Source: Arabidopsis thaliana (lineage: Eukaryota > Streptophyta > Magnoliopsida > Brassicales > Brassicaceae). From it: a stretch of DNA of 64,000 nucleotides. Made by a program: the position numbers and the translations under genes. The notes below the pieces were generated by a model. That model saw only the letters and a program-made list of their open reading frames with translations. It was not told where the DNA came from and did not search any database. This document shows, one piece after another, positions 34,291 through 45,170 of the stretch (the stretch's first letter is position 1; each line of letters opens with the position of its first letter). The stretch covers positions 2,791,001 through 2,855,000 of the forward strand of contig NC_003075.7 in the NCBI RefSeq assembly GCF_000001735.4, written 5' to 3'.

Positions 34291-35046
34291 TAAACATAAT
34301 CTTAATCTGTGTTAGATAGTTGTGAATGACATATTATAATTAAATTCGTTATATCAAAAACAATTTCATGGTATTTATAGTCTGAATTAATCATAAATTT
34401 ATATGTAAATTTTAAAATCATAGTATACATATACATAAACCGCTAATCGGAAAACGTTTATTTGTTCTAGGGCAATATATTCTGTATAAGAGAAGATGTT
34501 TCCGTTTAAACACTGATTGAAAAACCTTTTCACTGAATCGACGTTTCAATTATTGATAACTTCTATTCCCCTAGTTAGCCTAAGTTTGAGAGGGAAATTT
34601 GCCGCCAAAACAATAGATCATCAAGTGGTGGGAATTCTGAAAAAATATAAATCCACGTATAGCCTAATAAGTAGCAATGTTCATATGGAAGTATTTTAAG
34701 GTTCTGACGCAGTCTGGATATTGGCAACATATACCAAGGTTATGAAAAGTGAAGGTAACATCATTGTCTTATCTCATTAATGAAGTTGAATTAAAAAATA
34801 ATAATTAAAAAATTTATATTATTTTACAAATCCACACTGACATATCCATGTGTCTAAAATGTATATAATTAAAAAAAAAAATTATAAACCTAAGCGAAAA
34901 ATTTGCCATCTATCCGAAATTAGGTTAAGAATAGGATATTGGTTTAATGAATAAACACTATATATCTCTTATATAAACCGTACCATAAACTTAGGCTAAC
35001 TTTAACAATTTCTCTTTTAATGGGAGACTCACAAGAGAGCATAACA

Positions 35047-35659
35047 ATGTGTGGTGTAGAAGAAAGTTGTGGAGAAAGCAAGGGTTCAAATGTTGTTATG
35101 GAGGTATTTTAAACCGTTTATATGAATCTAGTGATAAGATGATTTTTTAACTATTAACTTACTTTTAATTTTGAAGGTGATTTCAATGTCAGAATTTCAC
35201 ATTCCTCAGCCGTTGATGGAGATCATCGTAAGCAAGGTTGGTGAAGATGGTGTTGATGCGTTGAAGAACTTCTTGCTGACTGGGAGAGAGGGGAGAGTTG
35301 CGGTTTTTTCTAAGAAAACATTAGCATCCGTACGAATTGACAAAAACCATCATTTCATGTGGTGGTCCATGCCTCATTCAAAATACTACACTTTCTTCAA
35401 GAAGTGTCTTGTCGCGAATAATCCTTATGCGAAGTTTGTAGAGAATCATAAAGGGCTGGCTTATGAATCGACTATAGGGTACTTTCAAATGAGATGCCGT
35501 TGAAAGGTGTGCAATGGTAAACGCAATGGTGGTTTCCTCGACTTGAATGAAATAAAAGTGTGCATGGTTCAGCCACCTTATCAGCCGGACAGAGTTGGTA
35601 GGCCAAGGTACCGTAGATGTAAGAAGATTGGGCACATGTTGAGCACTTGTACGGAGTAA
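35047..35659 (+). pseudogene. F-box-like At2g35280-type protein with zinc knuckle, copy A
   Basis: Exon 1 is 35047-35103 (MCGVEESCGESKGSN), exon 2 starts at 35177. The body (HIPQPLMEIIVSKVGEDGVD ... YYTFFKKCLVANNPYAKFVE) fits the short plant F-box-like family typified by At2g35280. An in-frame TGA at 35501-35503 follows MRCR; the copy at 50528 has TGG there. The frame continues to a knuckle-like tail (RRCKKIGHMLSTC) with stop 35657-35659, the first Cys of the CCHC pattern replaced by Tyr. Function unknown. Confidence 0.6.
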
Positions 35660-37368
35660 GGGTTTGAGGATGAAGTCAGAATGTTGGGGAATTGTTCTTG
35701 AATGTTTTTTTTGGATTGCTACTAATGTAAGTCGGGTGAGAATTTTAAGCTTCTTTGATGGTATCTTTGTCTCATTTAGGTATCAGTTTGCTATCTTGTT
35801 TATGTTATTAACTTTTTGAATCCATGGGAGTTTATCCATATGATCTTGGATTTGTAATGCAACATTTATAAATATTTTTAGAATTATGTTAAGAAATTTG
35901 GCTAAGAAATTTTCCTGAGGTTTGAAATATCAACATTATTGTATGTTTGCCTGAGGTTTGAAATTAGCATATTACCCTAAATTGAAGGTTTAACAATATC
36001 ATATGATAATTAGCTAAAAGGTTTGAACCGATTAGATTTCCTTAGGTAATTAGCTAAACGGTTTGAACCGATTAGATTCTCTTAGGTAATTAGCTAAAAG
36101 GTTTGAAACCGATTAGATGTTCTTTAAATATTTATTTGACTAAATTGGATACGTCTGTGTGGATACGTCTATTTGGATATCGATAATTGTTTATGAATAA
36201 ACGTGGACTTTTTCTATTGAACCCTATATATTTACTTAGATAGAATTTTATGCTATAAACATCCTTACAACCAGAATATTACAATTATTAGTATTAGTCA
36301 ATAAACTTTTTAGATTTTTAAATATTTTCGATATCACTAAAATGCATAATCTACAATATAAATCATAATTTATACGTCATATAGAGAGAATATGCGATAA
36401 GGATATTGAAACCACCGCCTAACCACATGGAGTTAAACCGAATTGTTGGAAATTTTTTAAAATAAGATCATGATGAATTTTGAGGAAAAAATAATTAGAT
36501 ATATATATATATATAGGACCTTCATAGCCTATAGCGTTAGAGACGTGTGTAAGTTGTTATTGAGAATCGTTCCATGTAGCCGCCTACACCATCTAATGAC
36601 ATATCAATCAATCAACTGTTGAAACGGCTAATTTAAAATTATTTCCCACAAAACACATTAACCAATGTAAGCTCAATTGTTATTTGACATATGCTGTTTA
36701 ACCTTTACAATTAAAAATTTGTATATTTTGTAGTTTTATACCAATTGATATCAATTTTAAACAGATGACATTCGACGGAACCTACCCTATCTATATAATA
36801 TAGGTAACCATGTGGTTGTGATTATGTAATTATATTGTAGAATAGTCTTAGAAACTTAGGTAAACTTAGTTAAAATAGAGTAAAGCTGAGTTTAAGGAGG
36901 ATCATTAGTTCGTACAACAAAGAACATTACAACAAAGAGTTCAGCAAGGGATTTAAACAAGGGTCTTTTAAAACAACAACAAAACATAAATCCGATAAAA
37001 AGTCTTCACTAGGAGCAAAAGAAGACATAGTGAACCTTTAGTATTCATACATCAGGCGACCAACTGCAAAACTAATAGATACAATATAGAGAAGTCATTA
37101 ATAAGAGTTCATATAACCCAGAATTATCTCATTATAGAAACACCTAGAACTAGAAACTGGACTTTCCAATTCGCAGTTATCTAGAAAATCAATTTTTTAC
37201 AATAAGTCTTGACACCCATGATTTCATTAAAATTTTCACTATAATTCTTTCCCTATCTTCAAGCAAACTCCTGTTTGAGACCTAACAGAAGAGACATCTC
37301 GCAAGCTCAGCAACTCAATTCAGTTTAAAATTTTCCCTTAAATTCATATTCAAGGCTTGCAGATAGCG
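35660..37368. other. AT-rich non-genic DNA with a short tandem repeat
   Basis: Includes a three-copy repeat of about 43-51 bp (36003-36120, TAATTAGCTAAAAGGTTTGA units) and an (AT)n run near 36496-36513. No coding frame of note; probably transposon-derived. Confidence 0.4.
36003..36120 (+). repeat. Three-copy tandem repeat
   Basis: Each unit contains AATTAGCTAAA(A/C)GGTTTGAA followed by ACCGATTAGAT and a CTTAGGT spacer; copies start near 36010, 36051 and 36092. Confidence 0.85.
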
Positions 37369-38369
37369 CTGGGAGTTCGGTGGAAACCGATCAAACCGAC
37401 CCGATCAAACCGAGATTTTCGGTTATCGGCATAAACCAAACTGATTCTTCTTATCCGATAGGCGAAATTAATTTGGGAAATCGGATTTCGGTTCGGGTCG
37501 GTTCGGTAATCGAAACCGATCGGTTTTACCTAAACCAAATATCTACAGCCATTTATAAAGCTAATGAGTCAGTTGCCCTAATTTTGTCTCATTTTCTTCT
37601 TTTGGATCGACGCCTCCTCTTGCAAAAGGGAAATAGAGAATCATCTTCTTCTCTAACTTAATCCATAATTTTGCTAACTTTCTTTTCTTTCATCAATTCA
37701 TCATCTTCTACATGTTCTTTTAGTCTTTAAAATCTCAATTGTTGTTAGCTCTTCTTTCTTCTTAATCGTTTCTTTGTCTGATTCTTTGTTGTTTGTTTGG
37801 TAAACTTTTCCTTATGACAAAAATCACGGCTAGGGTCACTGGTAACTCTCTAGATCTGATTGATCTTCAATTTACATCATAGATTTGTATGTTATTATCA
37901 TTACATATATGATAGATCTTGTCGGTCTTAACTTTTTTGCGGTTGGGGAGATCGTCCATCGCCGTCCACTGCCGCCGTCGTCACCGTCCATTGCCGCCGT
38001 CGTCATCGTCCGTCGCTGCCTCATCACCATCAACCCTAATTGTGAATGGGCTGGGGCGCTGGGCTTTGTAAATTTGCTAATTGGGTTTGTAAAATTATTA
38101 TTATTTTTGGTGATATAAAAAGTTTGGGCTTAAAACAAAGCCCATTATCCTTTTTTCTATTGTAATTCGGTTCAAATAAACCGAAATAGTAAAATAATTG
38201 ATTTAATTCGAAATTAATTTGAAACCCAATAACCGAACCGAATAACCCGAGTACCGATTGACCCGAACCGAAATTAATTTCAGTTTAATTCGGAGAAATT
38301 TTTCTAAAACCGAATTTTCCCTAAACCGAATAACCCGACCCGAATAACCCGATCTGACCGAACTCCCAG
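37369..38369. mobile_element. TIR element with CCGAA/TTCGG subterminal repeats
   Basis: The left end CTGGGAGTTCGGT and the right end ACCGAACTCCCAG are perfect inverted repeats of 13 bp. Both flanks are dense in AACCGA / TTCGGTT words. The interior has a GCCGCCGTCGTC-type patch (37960-38020). No transposase. I could not find a clean target duplication, so the class (hAT-like MITE is one guess) is open. Confidence 0.65.
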
Positions 38370-38420
38370 GCATACTTGCAGTAATCAAAACACAATTATC
38401 TAACTTAAATTCTTGACAGC

Positions 38421-40604
38421 TGATAAGTGTGTTTTTTGCATGTTTTGAGCATCCATTTGTCATCACTTTAGCATCATATCATCACTGTTTTATACCATTT
38501 CTCATCATTTGTCATCACTTTACATGTTTAGGATAGATTTGCATGCATGTTGCATATTTGCGTTGATTTCAGGTGATTTGGAGATGTTGACGAGCTATCT
38601 GGAAGAAGCGGACCTGGTCATGTCAAACCACTCGACCCCGAGGTCGAGTAGTAGCTTCAAGATCTCAACAGATCACTCGACCCCCAGGTCGAGTAGAGGA
38701 CATCACTACTTCACCACATCACTCGACCCCGAGGTCGAGTGTCTTCATCCCATCACCTGACCATCACTCGATCACATCATTCGACCACAAGGTCGAGTGT
38801 CTTCACCTTCATTGCCAGACCACTACTCGATCTCATTACTCTACCTGGAAGTCGAGTATCACCATCACCACCACTCGACTGCATATTCGATGACAAGCTT
38901 CAGAGCCTTCTTCAATCCGCACTCAACCAGACACTCGAGCACAAGGAAGAAAAGAAGACTCCAGCTATTCACTCGACCTCCTACTCGACCACATGGGTCG
39001 AGTACAGTTCTTAATCCGTCCCAATACTTCGTAGTTTTAAGTATTAGGGTTTCGGAATATTTGGCTATAAGTAGCATGTACTTCACATTTTCGCAGACAA
39101 GTTTTTTATCTAGTTTTATTCCGCAGACCTTGTGTTCTAGACCTTTTGAAATCCGGATTTCTCTTTATCTATTCAATATTCAGTATTCAGCTTTTGATCT
39201 TGATTTCATTTACTGTTGTTCATTTTGTTATCATCCTGCTGTTACACTGTTGTTATCATGTTTTCAACTTATTCAACGTTTATGCTTTCTGTTATGATGT
39301 CTGAGTAGTGAATAGGTTTCGGAGGATGGGTTAGAGTAGTGTAGAATTCTCAGTATGCTAGGTGATTGAGTATTGATTGATAGATCCCTACTGGATTAGT
39401 TGTTCTTAATGCCTATTGCTTTCTGATCAACTGGAATTTGAGCCCATACATTTCCGCGCCCGAAAGGTGTTCGATAAAATGTCTGAACCACTAATTCCAG
39501 AGATTCGTGACCCTGTACCAAGGTATTCGTGATTCGTAATGCCTCTTAGGTTAGCTCTTGTCAATAGTGATTGAGTCTGGGACTAGGTTAACTTGTGAGT
39601 CTCTGTTGCAGTGGCACTTAGATTTGGTTAATGAACTTGTTGTCTAGGGTTAAATTTCATTTACTGTTGTTCATTTTGTTATCATCCTGCTGTTACACTG
39701 TTGTTATCATGTTTTCAACTTGTTCAACGTTTATGCTTTCTATTATGATGTCTGAGTAGTGAATAGGTTTCGGAGGATGGGTTAGAGTAGTGTAGAATTC
39801 TCAGTATGCTAGGTGATTGAGTATTGATTGATAGATCCCTACTGGATTAGTTGTTCTTAATGCCTATTGCTTTCTGATCAACTGGAATTTGAGCCCATAC
39901 ATTTCCGCGCCCGAAAGGTGTTCGATAAAATGTCTGAACCACTAATTCCAGAGATTCGTGACCCTGTACCAAGGTATTCGTGATTCGTAATGCCTCTTAG
40001 GTTAGCTCTTGTCAATAGTGATTGAGTCTGGGACTAGGTTAACTTGAGAGTCTCTGTTGCAGTGGCACTTAGATTTGGTTAATGAACTTGTTGTCTAGGG
40101 TTAATTTATTGAGCATGTCAATCACCTGTAAACTTAGGAAACGAAACTACTCAATTACCCCATCCTCGGAAATTCATTATCTAATTGAATTCTTTGTTTA
40201 CTCTACTGTTGTTTACTGCATCTTGTTATCTGTCGCTTAGTTTCTGCAATTCTTTCTTGTTACTCGACCTCATACTCGACCACCCAGTTGTCTGGCAACA
40301 GACTGTGCAGTCTAGTATCTGTGTTTTATTTTCTGTCTGTTACTCGACCTGTCACTCGACCTCACCTAGTGCTCTGCAAAGAGCTGTGTTGGTCGAGTGT
40401 TTTACTGTTTCTGTTTGATTTTCTGTTTTCTGCATGTTCACTTAGGACTGCTAGAACACACCAAAACCTGTTATTGCTTGGCTTGACTTAGTGATTTCTG
40501 ATCCCATCTTGATTGTTAGCATCACACCCATTTGGATTGACAACCTAAAATACTACAACGACATGATTGGTGTTTTAGGATAATGGACTAAAAACCTATT
40601 ATCA
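38421..40604 (+). repeat. Athila 5' LTR
   Basis: About 2.18 kb. Near-identical to the 3' LTR apart from scattered substitutions and an extra internal 451-bp tandem duplication. The first 600 bp hold many ACTCGACC / GGTCGAGT words, several as short hairpins such as ACTCGACCCCGAGGTCGAGT. Confidence 0.92.
39203..40104 (+). repeat. 451-bp tandem duplication inside the 5' LTR
   Basis: ATTTCATTTACTGTTGTTC occurs at 39203 and again at 39654, and the following 450 bp repeat almost perfectly (including TTCGGAGGATGGGTTAGAG and CATTTCCGCGCCC). The 3' LTR has a single copy. Confidence 0.9.
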
Positions 40605-40605
40605 A

Positions 40606-40619
40606 TTTGGCGCCGTTGC
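40606..40619 (+). other. Athila primer-binding site
   Basis: TTTGGCGCCGTTGC begins one base after the 5' LTR. TGGCGCCGTTGC is the Athila-type primer site, thought to pair with the 3' end of a tRNA (tRNA-Asp by family knowledge). The second gypsy element has the same site at 61006. Confidence 0.75.
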
Positions 40620-40748
40620 AATTGGGTGTTTGTTTATTACATTTGAGATTTCAGACTTGCTTAGATCAAGTTCTTTTTCAATTTTCTTTTCGGTTACTAA
40701 CTGTGTGTTTTTCTTATTGTCTTCTTGATCCAGGTACACCTCTGCTGT

Positions 40749-43293
40749 ATGCGAACTCGATCAACAGGCAATCAGAACCTCCTTTTCAACGACAACATCG
40801 ACCGCATAGCTCGCGAACTCAGAGAAAGGAGAAATACAGTCAACCTTGTACCTCAACAACCACTCGCAATGGCTGAAGAACAGAATCAACAAAATGGCCC
40901 TGCCAACATTGGTGCTAGAGATGCACCACGTGATCACCGTCAAAGGAAAGAAATTGCACCTCCGGCTATCCAGAACAACAACTTCGAGATTAAGAGTGGT
41001 CTCATCTCGATGATTCAGGGGAACAAATTCCATGGTCTGCCAATGGAGGATCCACTCGACCACCTTGATGAATTCGATAGGCTCTGCAACCTGACAAAGA
41101 TCAATGGTGTCAATGAAGACGGATTCAAGCTCCGTTTGTTTTCATTCTCCTTGGGCGACAAAGCACACATCTGGGAGAAAAATCTGCCCCATAACTCAAT
41201 CACCACCTGGGATGATTGTAAGAAGGTTTTTCTATCAAAGTTCTTCTCCAATGCCAGATCTGCAAGACTCAGAAATGAGATTTCTGGTTTCTCACAAAAT
41301 ACTGGTGAAAGCCTCTCTGCTCAGCACTCTCTACAGAGGAGTCCTACCACGCATCAGAATGCTTCTGGATACCGCCAGCAATGGAAATTTCCAGAACAAA
41401 GATGTTGAAGAAGGCTGGGAATTGGTTGAGAACCTTGCCCAATCAGATGGTAATTACAACGAGGACTGCGATAGGACCGTCAGAGGCACAGCTGACTCTG
41501 ATGACAAACACAGGAAGGAGATCAAAGCGCTGAATGACAAGCTGGACAGGATTCTTCTTAGCCAGCAGAAGCATGTGCACTTCCTTGTTGATGACGAGCA
41601 GTTTCAAGTCCAAGATGGGGAGGGTAACCAGTTGGAAGAAGTCAGCTACATCAACAACAACCAGGGTGGCTACAAAGGATACATCAACTTCAAAACCAAC
41701 AACCCCAATCTCTCCTACCGAAGCACCAACGTTGCTAATCCTCAGGATCAGGTGTATCTTCCACAGCAACAACAAGGTCAAAACAAACCTTTTGTTCCCT
41801 ACAACCAAGGTTTCGTTCCTAAGCAGCAATTCCAGGGGAACTACCAGCCGCCACCACCACCTGGGTTTGCAACTCAGCAAAACCAAGGTCCTGCTGCTCC
41901 TGATGGTGAAATGAAACAAATGCTACAATAGCTGCTTCACGGCCAAGCCTCTGGCTCCATGGAGATGGCAAAGAAGATATCTGAGTTACATAACAAGTTG
42001 GACTGTAGCTACAATGATCTCAATGTCAAGGTGGAAACACTGAATACCAAAGTCCGATACTTAGAGGGACATTCTGCATCTTCCTCTGCTCCAAAACAAA
42101 TAAGCCAATTTCCAGGAAAAGCAATTCAGAACCCAAAAGAATATGCTCACGCTATCACCCTGCGATAGTGGAAAAACACTTCCAACTAGGGAGGAACCAA
42201 AGACAGTCACTACGGACAGTGAAGATCAAGATGGGGAAGATTTAAGTCTCGGAAAGGATCAAGCTGACAAACCACTCGACCAGTCACTCGACCAGTCACT
42301 CAAGAAACCACTCGACCTGTCACTCGAGCAACCACTCGATCTGCCACTCGACAACGTTAAGGAGGTTGAGTTGCGGATACCTCTTGTTGACGCTCTAGCG
42401 CTAATCGCAGACTCTCACAAGTTTCTGAAAGACTTGATCGTGGAGAGAATTCAAGAAGTGCAAGGGATGGTGGTATTGAGTCATGAATGCAGTGCTATCA
42501 TACAGAAGAAGATCATTCCTAAGAAACTTAGTGATCCTGGTTCATTCACTCTACCATGCTCTTTAGGTCCATTGGCTTTCAATAGATGCCTATGCGATTT
42601 AGGAGAATCAGTCAGTCTCATGCCGCTCTCTGTCGCCAAAAGATTGGGGTTCACTCAATACAAGTCCTGCAATATATCCCTCATCCTAGCTGACAGATCA
42701 GTAAGAATCCCTCATGGTTTGCTCGAAAACTCTCAATCAGGATCGGTGCTGTGGAGATACCAACTGACTTTGTAGTCCTGGAGATGGATGAAGAGCCCAA
42801 GGACCCTTTGATTCTAGGGCGACCTTTCTTAGCCACTGCAGGAGCTATGATTGATGTCAAGAAATGGAAGATTGATCTAAACCTTGGCAAAGCCTTTAGG
42901 ATGACCTTTGATGTTAAAGACGCGATGAAGAAGCCTACCATAAAAGGGCAACACTTTTGGATCGAAGAAATGGATCAGTTAGCTGATGAATTACTGGAAG
43001 AGCTGGGAGAAGAAGATCATCTTAACAGTGCTTTAACCAAAAGTGGTGAAGATGGGTTTCTGCATTTGGAAACATTGGGATACCAGAAGCTGTTAGACTC
43101 CCATAAAGCGATGGAAGAATCAGAACCCTTTGAGGAATTGAATGGACCAGCAACGAAGGTAATGGTAATGAGCGAAGAAGGGTCAACACGAGTTCAACCT
43201 GCACTCTCGAGGACATACTCGACCAGCCACTCGACCTTGTCTGCCAACGAATCTGAGGAGCCGATCATTCCAACTTCAGATGACTTGTCTTAA
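40749..43293 (+). pseudogene. Athila gag and aspartic protease, frameshifted
   Basis: The gag frame starts at 40749 ([10 protein letters not shown]) and contains the retrotransposon gag core ([18 protein letters not shown] ... [15 protein letters not shown]). After NTGE (about 41306) a deletion changes frame; gag resumes with [16 protein letters not shown] and a Gln/Pro-rich C-terminal part to a stop near 41931. Further stops occur at 42168. The 42143-42775 frame carries a run of LDQSL/PLDL units encoded by ACTCGACC words, then the protease active-site-like CDLGESVSLMP; the frame shifts again near 42735 before [20 protein letters not shown]. Gag packages the RNA and the protease matures it. 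This copy cannot make an intact polyprotein. Confidence 0.85.
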
Positions 43294-43347
43294 CTAAAAG
43301 CACCGAAGGTTGATCTCAAACCACTTCCTAAAGGTCTAAGGGGAATC

Positions 43348-45170
43348 ATGAGCAATTACAGTGGCAGTTTTTCTGTTGATCCTGACTACAACATGGATGA
43401 GACAGAGTCGTCATCTTCAAGGCCAGAAAGAGAACAGAGAGAATATGATAGCTTCAGAAGAAAGGCTGATATAGCTCGAGGGAAGAGAGCGATGACAGAG
43501 AGGTATGAGCTTATAGATGAGGATCAGGATGACGAGTACATGCCTAAGCATAGTCGCAGAGCCACCAAACTGCTAAACAAACCCGATGTATTGCCTGCTG
43601 AGGAATATATTAGGTTCTTCAAGCTAAACGAGTTCTGTAGCACGAGGTATCCTTGCTCAACCACACTTGCACAACTCAGATTGCTGGAAGATGTTCAGCA
43701 CCTGTACCAGAGTTATCATCTGGACACTCTGATGGCTTATCCGTATGTAGCATATGAAGATGAGACAATTCAATTCCTCTCCACGCTGCAAGTGGAGCTC
43801 TACCAAGGTATGACCTGTGATGAGTTGGATTGTGAAGGATTGGGATTCTTGCGATTCTCTATATATGGTCATGAGTATAGGTTATCAATCAAGCAATTGG
43901 AAGGATTGTTTGGCTTCCCCAGTGGAACGGGAACTAAGCCCAAGTATGACAGAGAAGAGTTGAAAGACTTGTGGATCACCATTGGCAGCTCTGTACCGCT
44001 GAATTCTTCCAGGTCAAAGAGCAATCAGATACGCAGCCCTATCATCAGGTACTTCCAGCGTTCTAAATGTGCTTTACTCGGAGAGATCACAGGGACTGTT
44101 ACTAATTCTGATATGGAGATGATCGCAATGGCTCTCAAGGGAACTCTTCGCCAAACTAAGAATGGCATGTCTCTCCAAGGTGAAATCAATGACACACCTC
44201 TCTCTGTACTTCTTCTGATCCATCTGTGTGGATACAAGAGCATGGCCGTCAGCAATAACCACAAGAGAGCATGAGGCGCTCTGTGCATAGGAGGTGTTGT
44301 GACACCGATTCTGATCGCTTTTGGAGTCCCGATCACTTCTGATGGTATCGAGCCGCGAGCAATGGATATCGAGCATCTAGGTCACTGCGAATTCTTGGAG
44401 TTTGCAATGGTTGACGACTTGCACAGGTTCAGGTTTGAGCATTCTACAGACAAGAGAGCTAGCATCCTTCTCCCCAGCCTTGAGGTTACACGGATAATCG
44501 AGGGAGATAACATTGATTTTTGGCCTGAGGTTGGACGCCTCTACTATGAGAACGCTCCGCCATTGGATGAGGATGATCTTCTAGAAGAAGCTGCTTCGGA
44601 TGGGATGGATGAAGACAGAGGAGTGGAGTTCGACACTAGCATGTATCACTTTGGTGAACATGTACCTCCAGCGAGGGAGAGCAAGAGCTTGACTGACTGC
44701 AGAAGTGGTGCAAGAAGCAGGACAAACTGCTCGCCAAGTGTTTCAAGACTATCAAGCTTCTAACAGATAAGCTGAGTTGTTCCTCCTCCACCACTGCTAT
44801 TCCACAGGGACAGCCTCCTCTGGAGATGCCATCGAGGAGATTTGATGAGCCTGAGCTCAGGCCTGAGCTTAGCGAGCAGAGAGTCTCACATGTCCCGGCT
44901 AGGCATTCGTCATTCCCAGGAGCACAAGAGAAGAAGGAAGGCTACACTCACACAATCTAGCAGCAGATCACGCCTCATTCACTCGAGAAGGTCACTCGAC
45001 CGCGATAGAAGGAGAGAGGTCGAGTATCCTCAGAGCGGTGCTGGCCGCCATAGAGCTGATGGGGTCGAGTACCCACCTGCTGGAGCTGATACGGAACAAG
45101 GGGGTTCGTCTATAGCCTGGTAGCAATCAGAGGCTGCTATTGACGAGCAACTACGTTCATTCTTCGACTG
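43348..45170 (+). pseudogene. ATHILA ORF-1 family protein
   Basis: The frame opens MSNYSGSFSVDPDYNMD and shows the conserved ATHILA ORF-1 blocks (FCSTRYPCSTTLAQLRLLED, LEGLFGFPSGTGTKPKY, SKSNQIRSPIIRYFQRS, LIHLCGYKSMA). An in-frame TGA lies at 44272-44274, after which GALCIGGVVTPILIAFG continues to 44763. The last part, to about 45170, is recognisable only by switching frame. Pfam groups this as ATHILA ORF-1; its role is not established (an envelope-like or accessory role has been proposed for the post-pol ORF of Athila elements). Here it follows the protease region directly because pol is missing. Confidence 0.82.

Larger units (their letters stand above)
33346..34576. repeat. Inverted repeat arms flanking a 1-kb core
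   Basis: The left arm (33346-33463, ACTAGGGGAATAGAAGTTAT ... TATTGCCCTAGAACAAA) is repeated in inverse orientation at 34459-34576. The arms are about 118 bp and nearly identical. The core contains an RPA1-like gene fragment, telomere-like repeats and a 46-bp direct repeat (33885-33929 and 34414-34458, AATCATAGTATACATATACA ...). Confidence 0.85.

Noticed and set aside
37369..38369. Helitron interpretation of the CTGGGAGTTCGG element
   Set aside because: It has matched inverted ends rather than TC...CTRR ends with a 3' hairpin.
38509..39297. Open frames with STRSS and HHH runs in the LTRs
   Set aside because: Both LTRs show the same frames because the DNA is duplicated; they arise from the ACTCGACC words and have no gene context.
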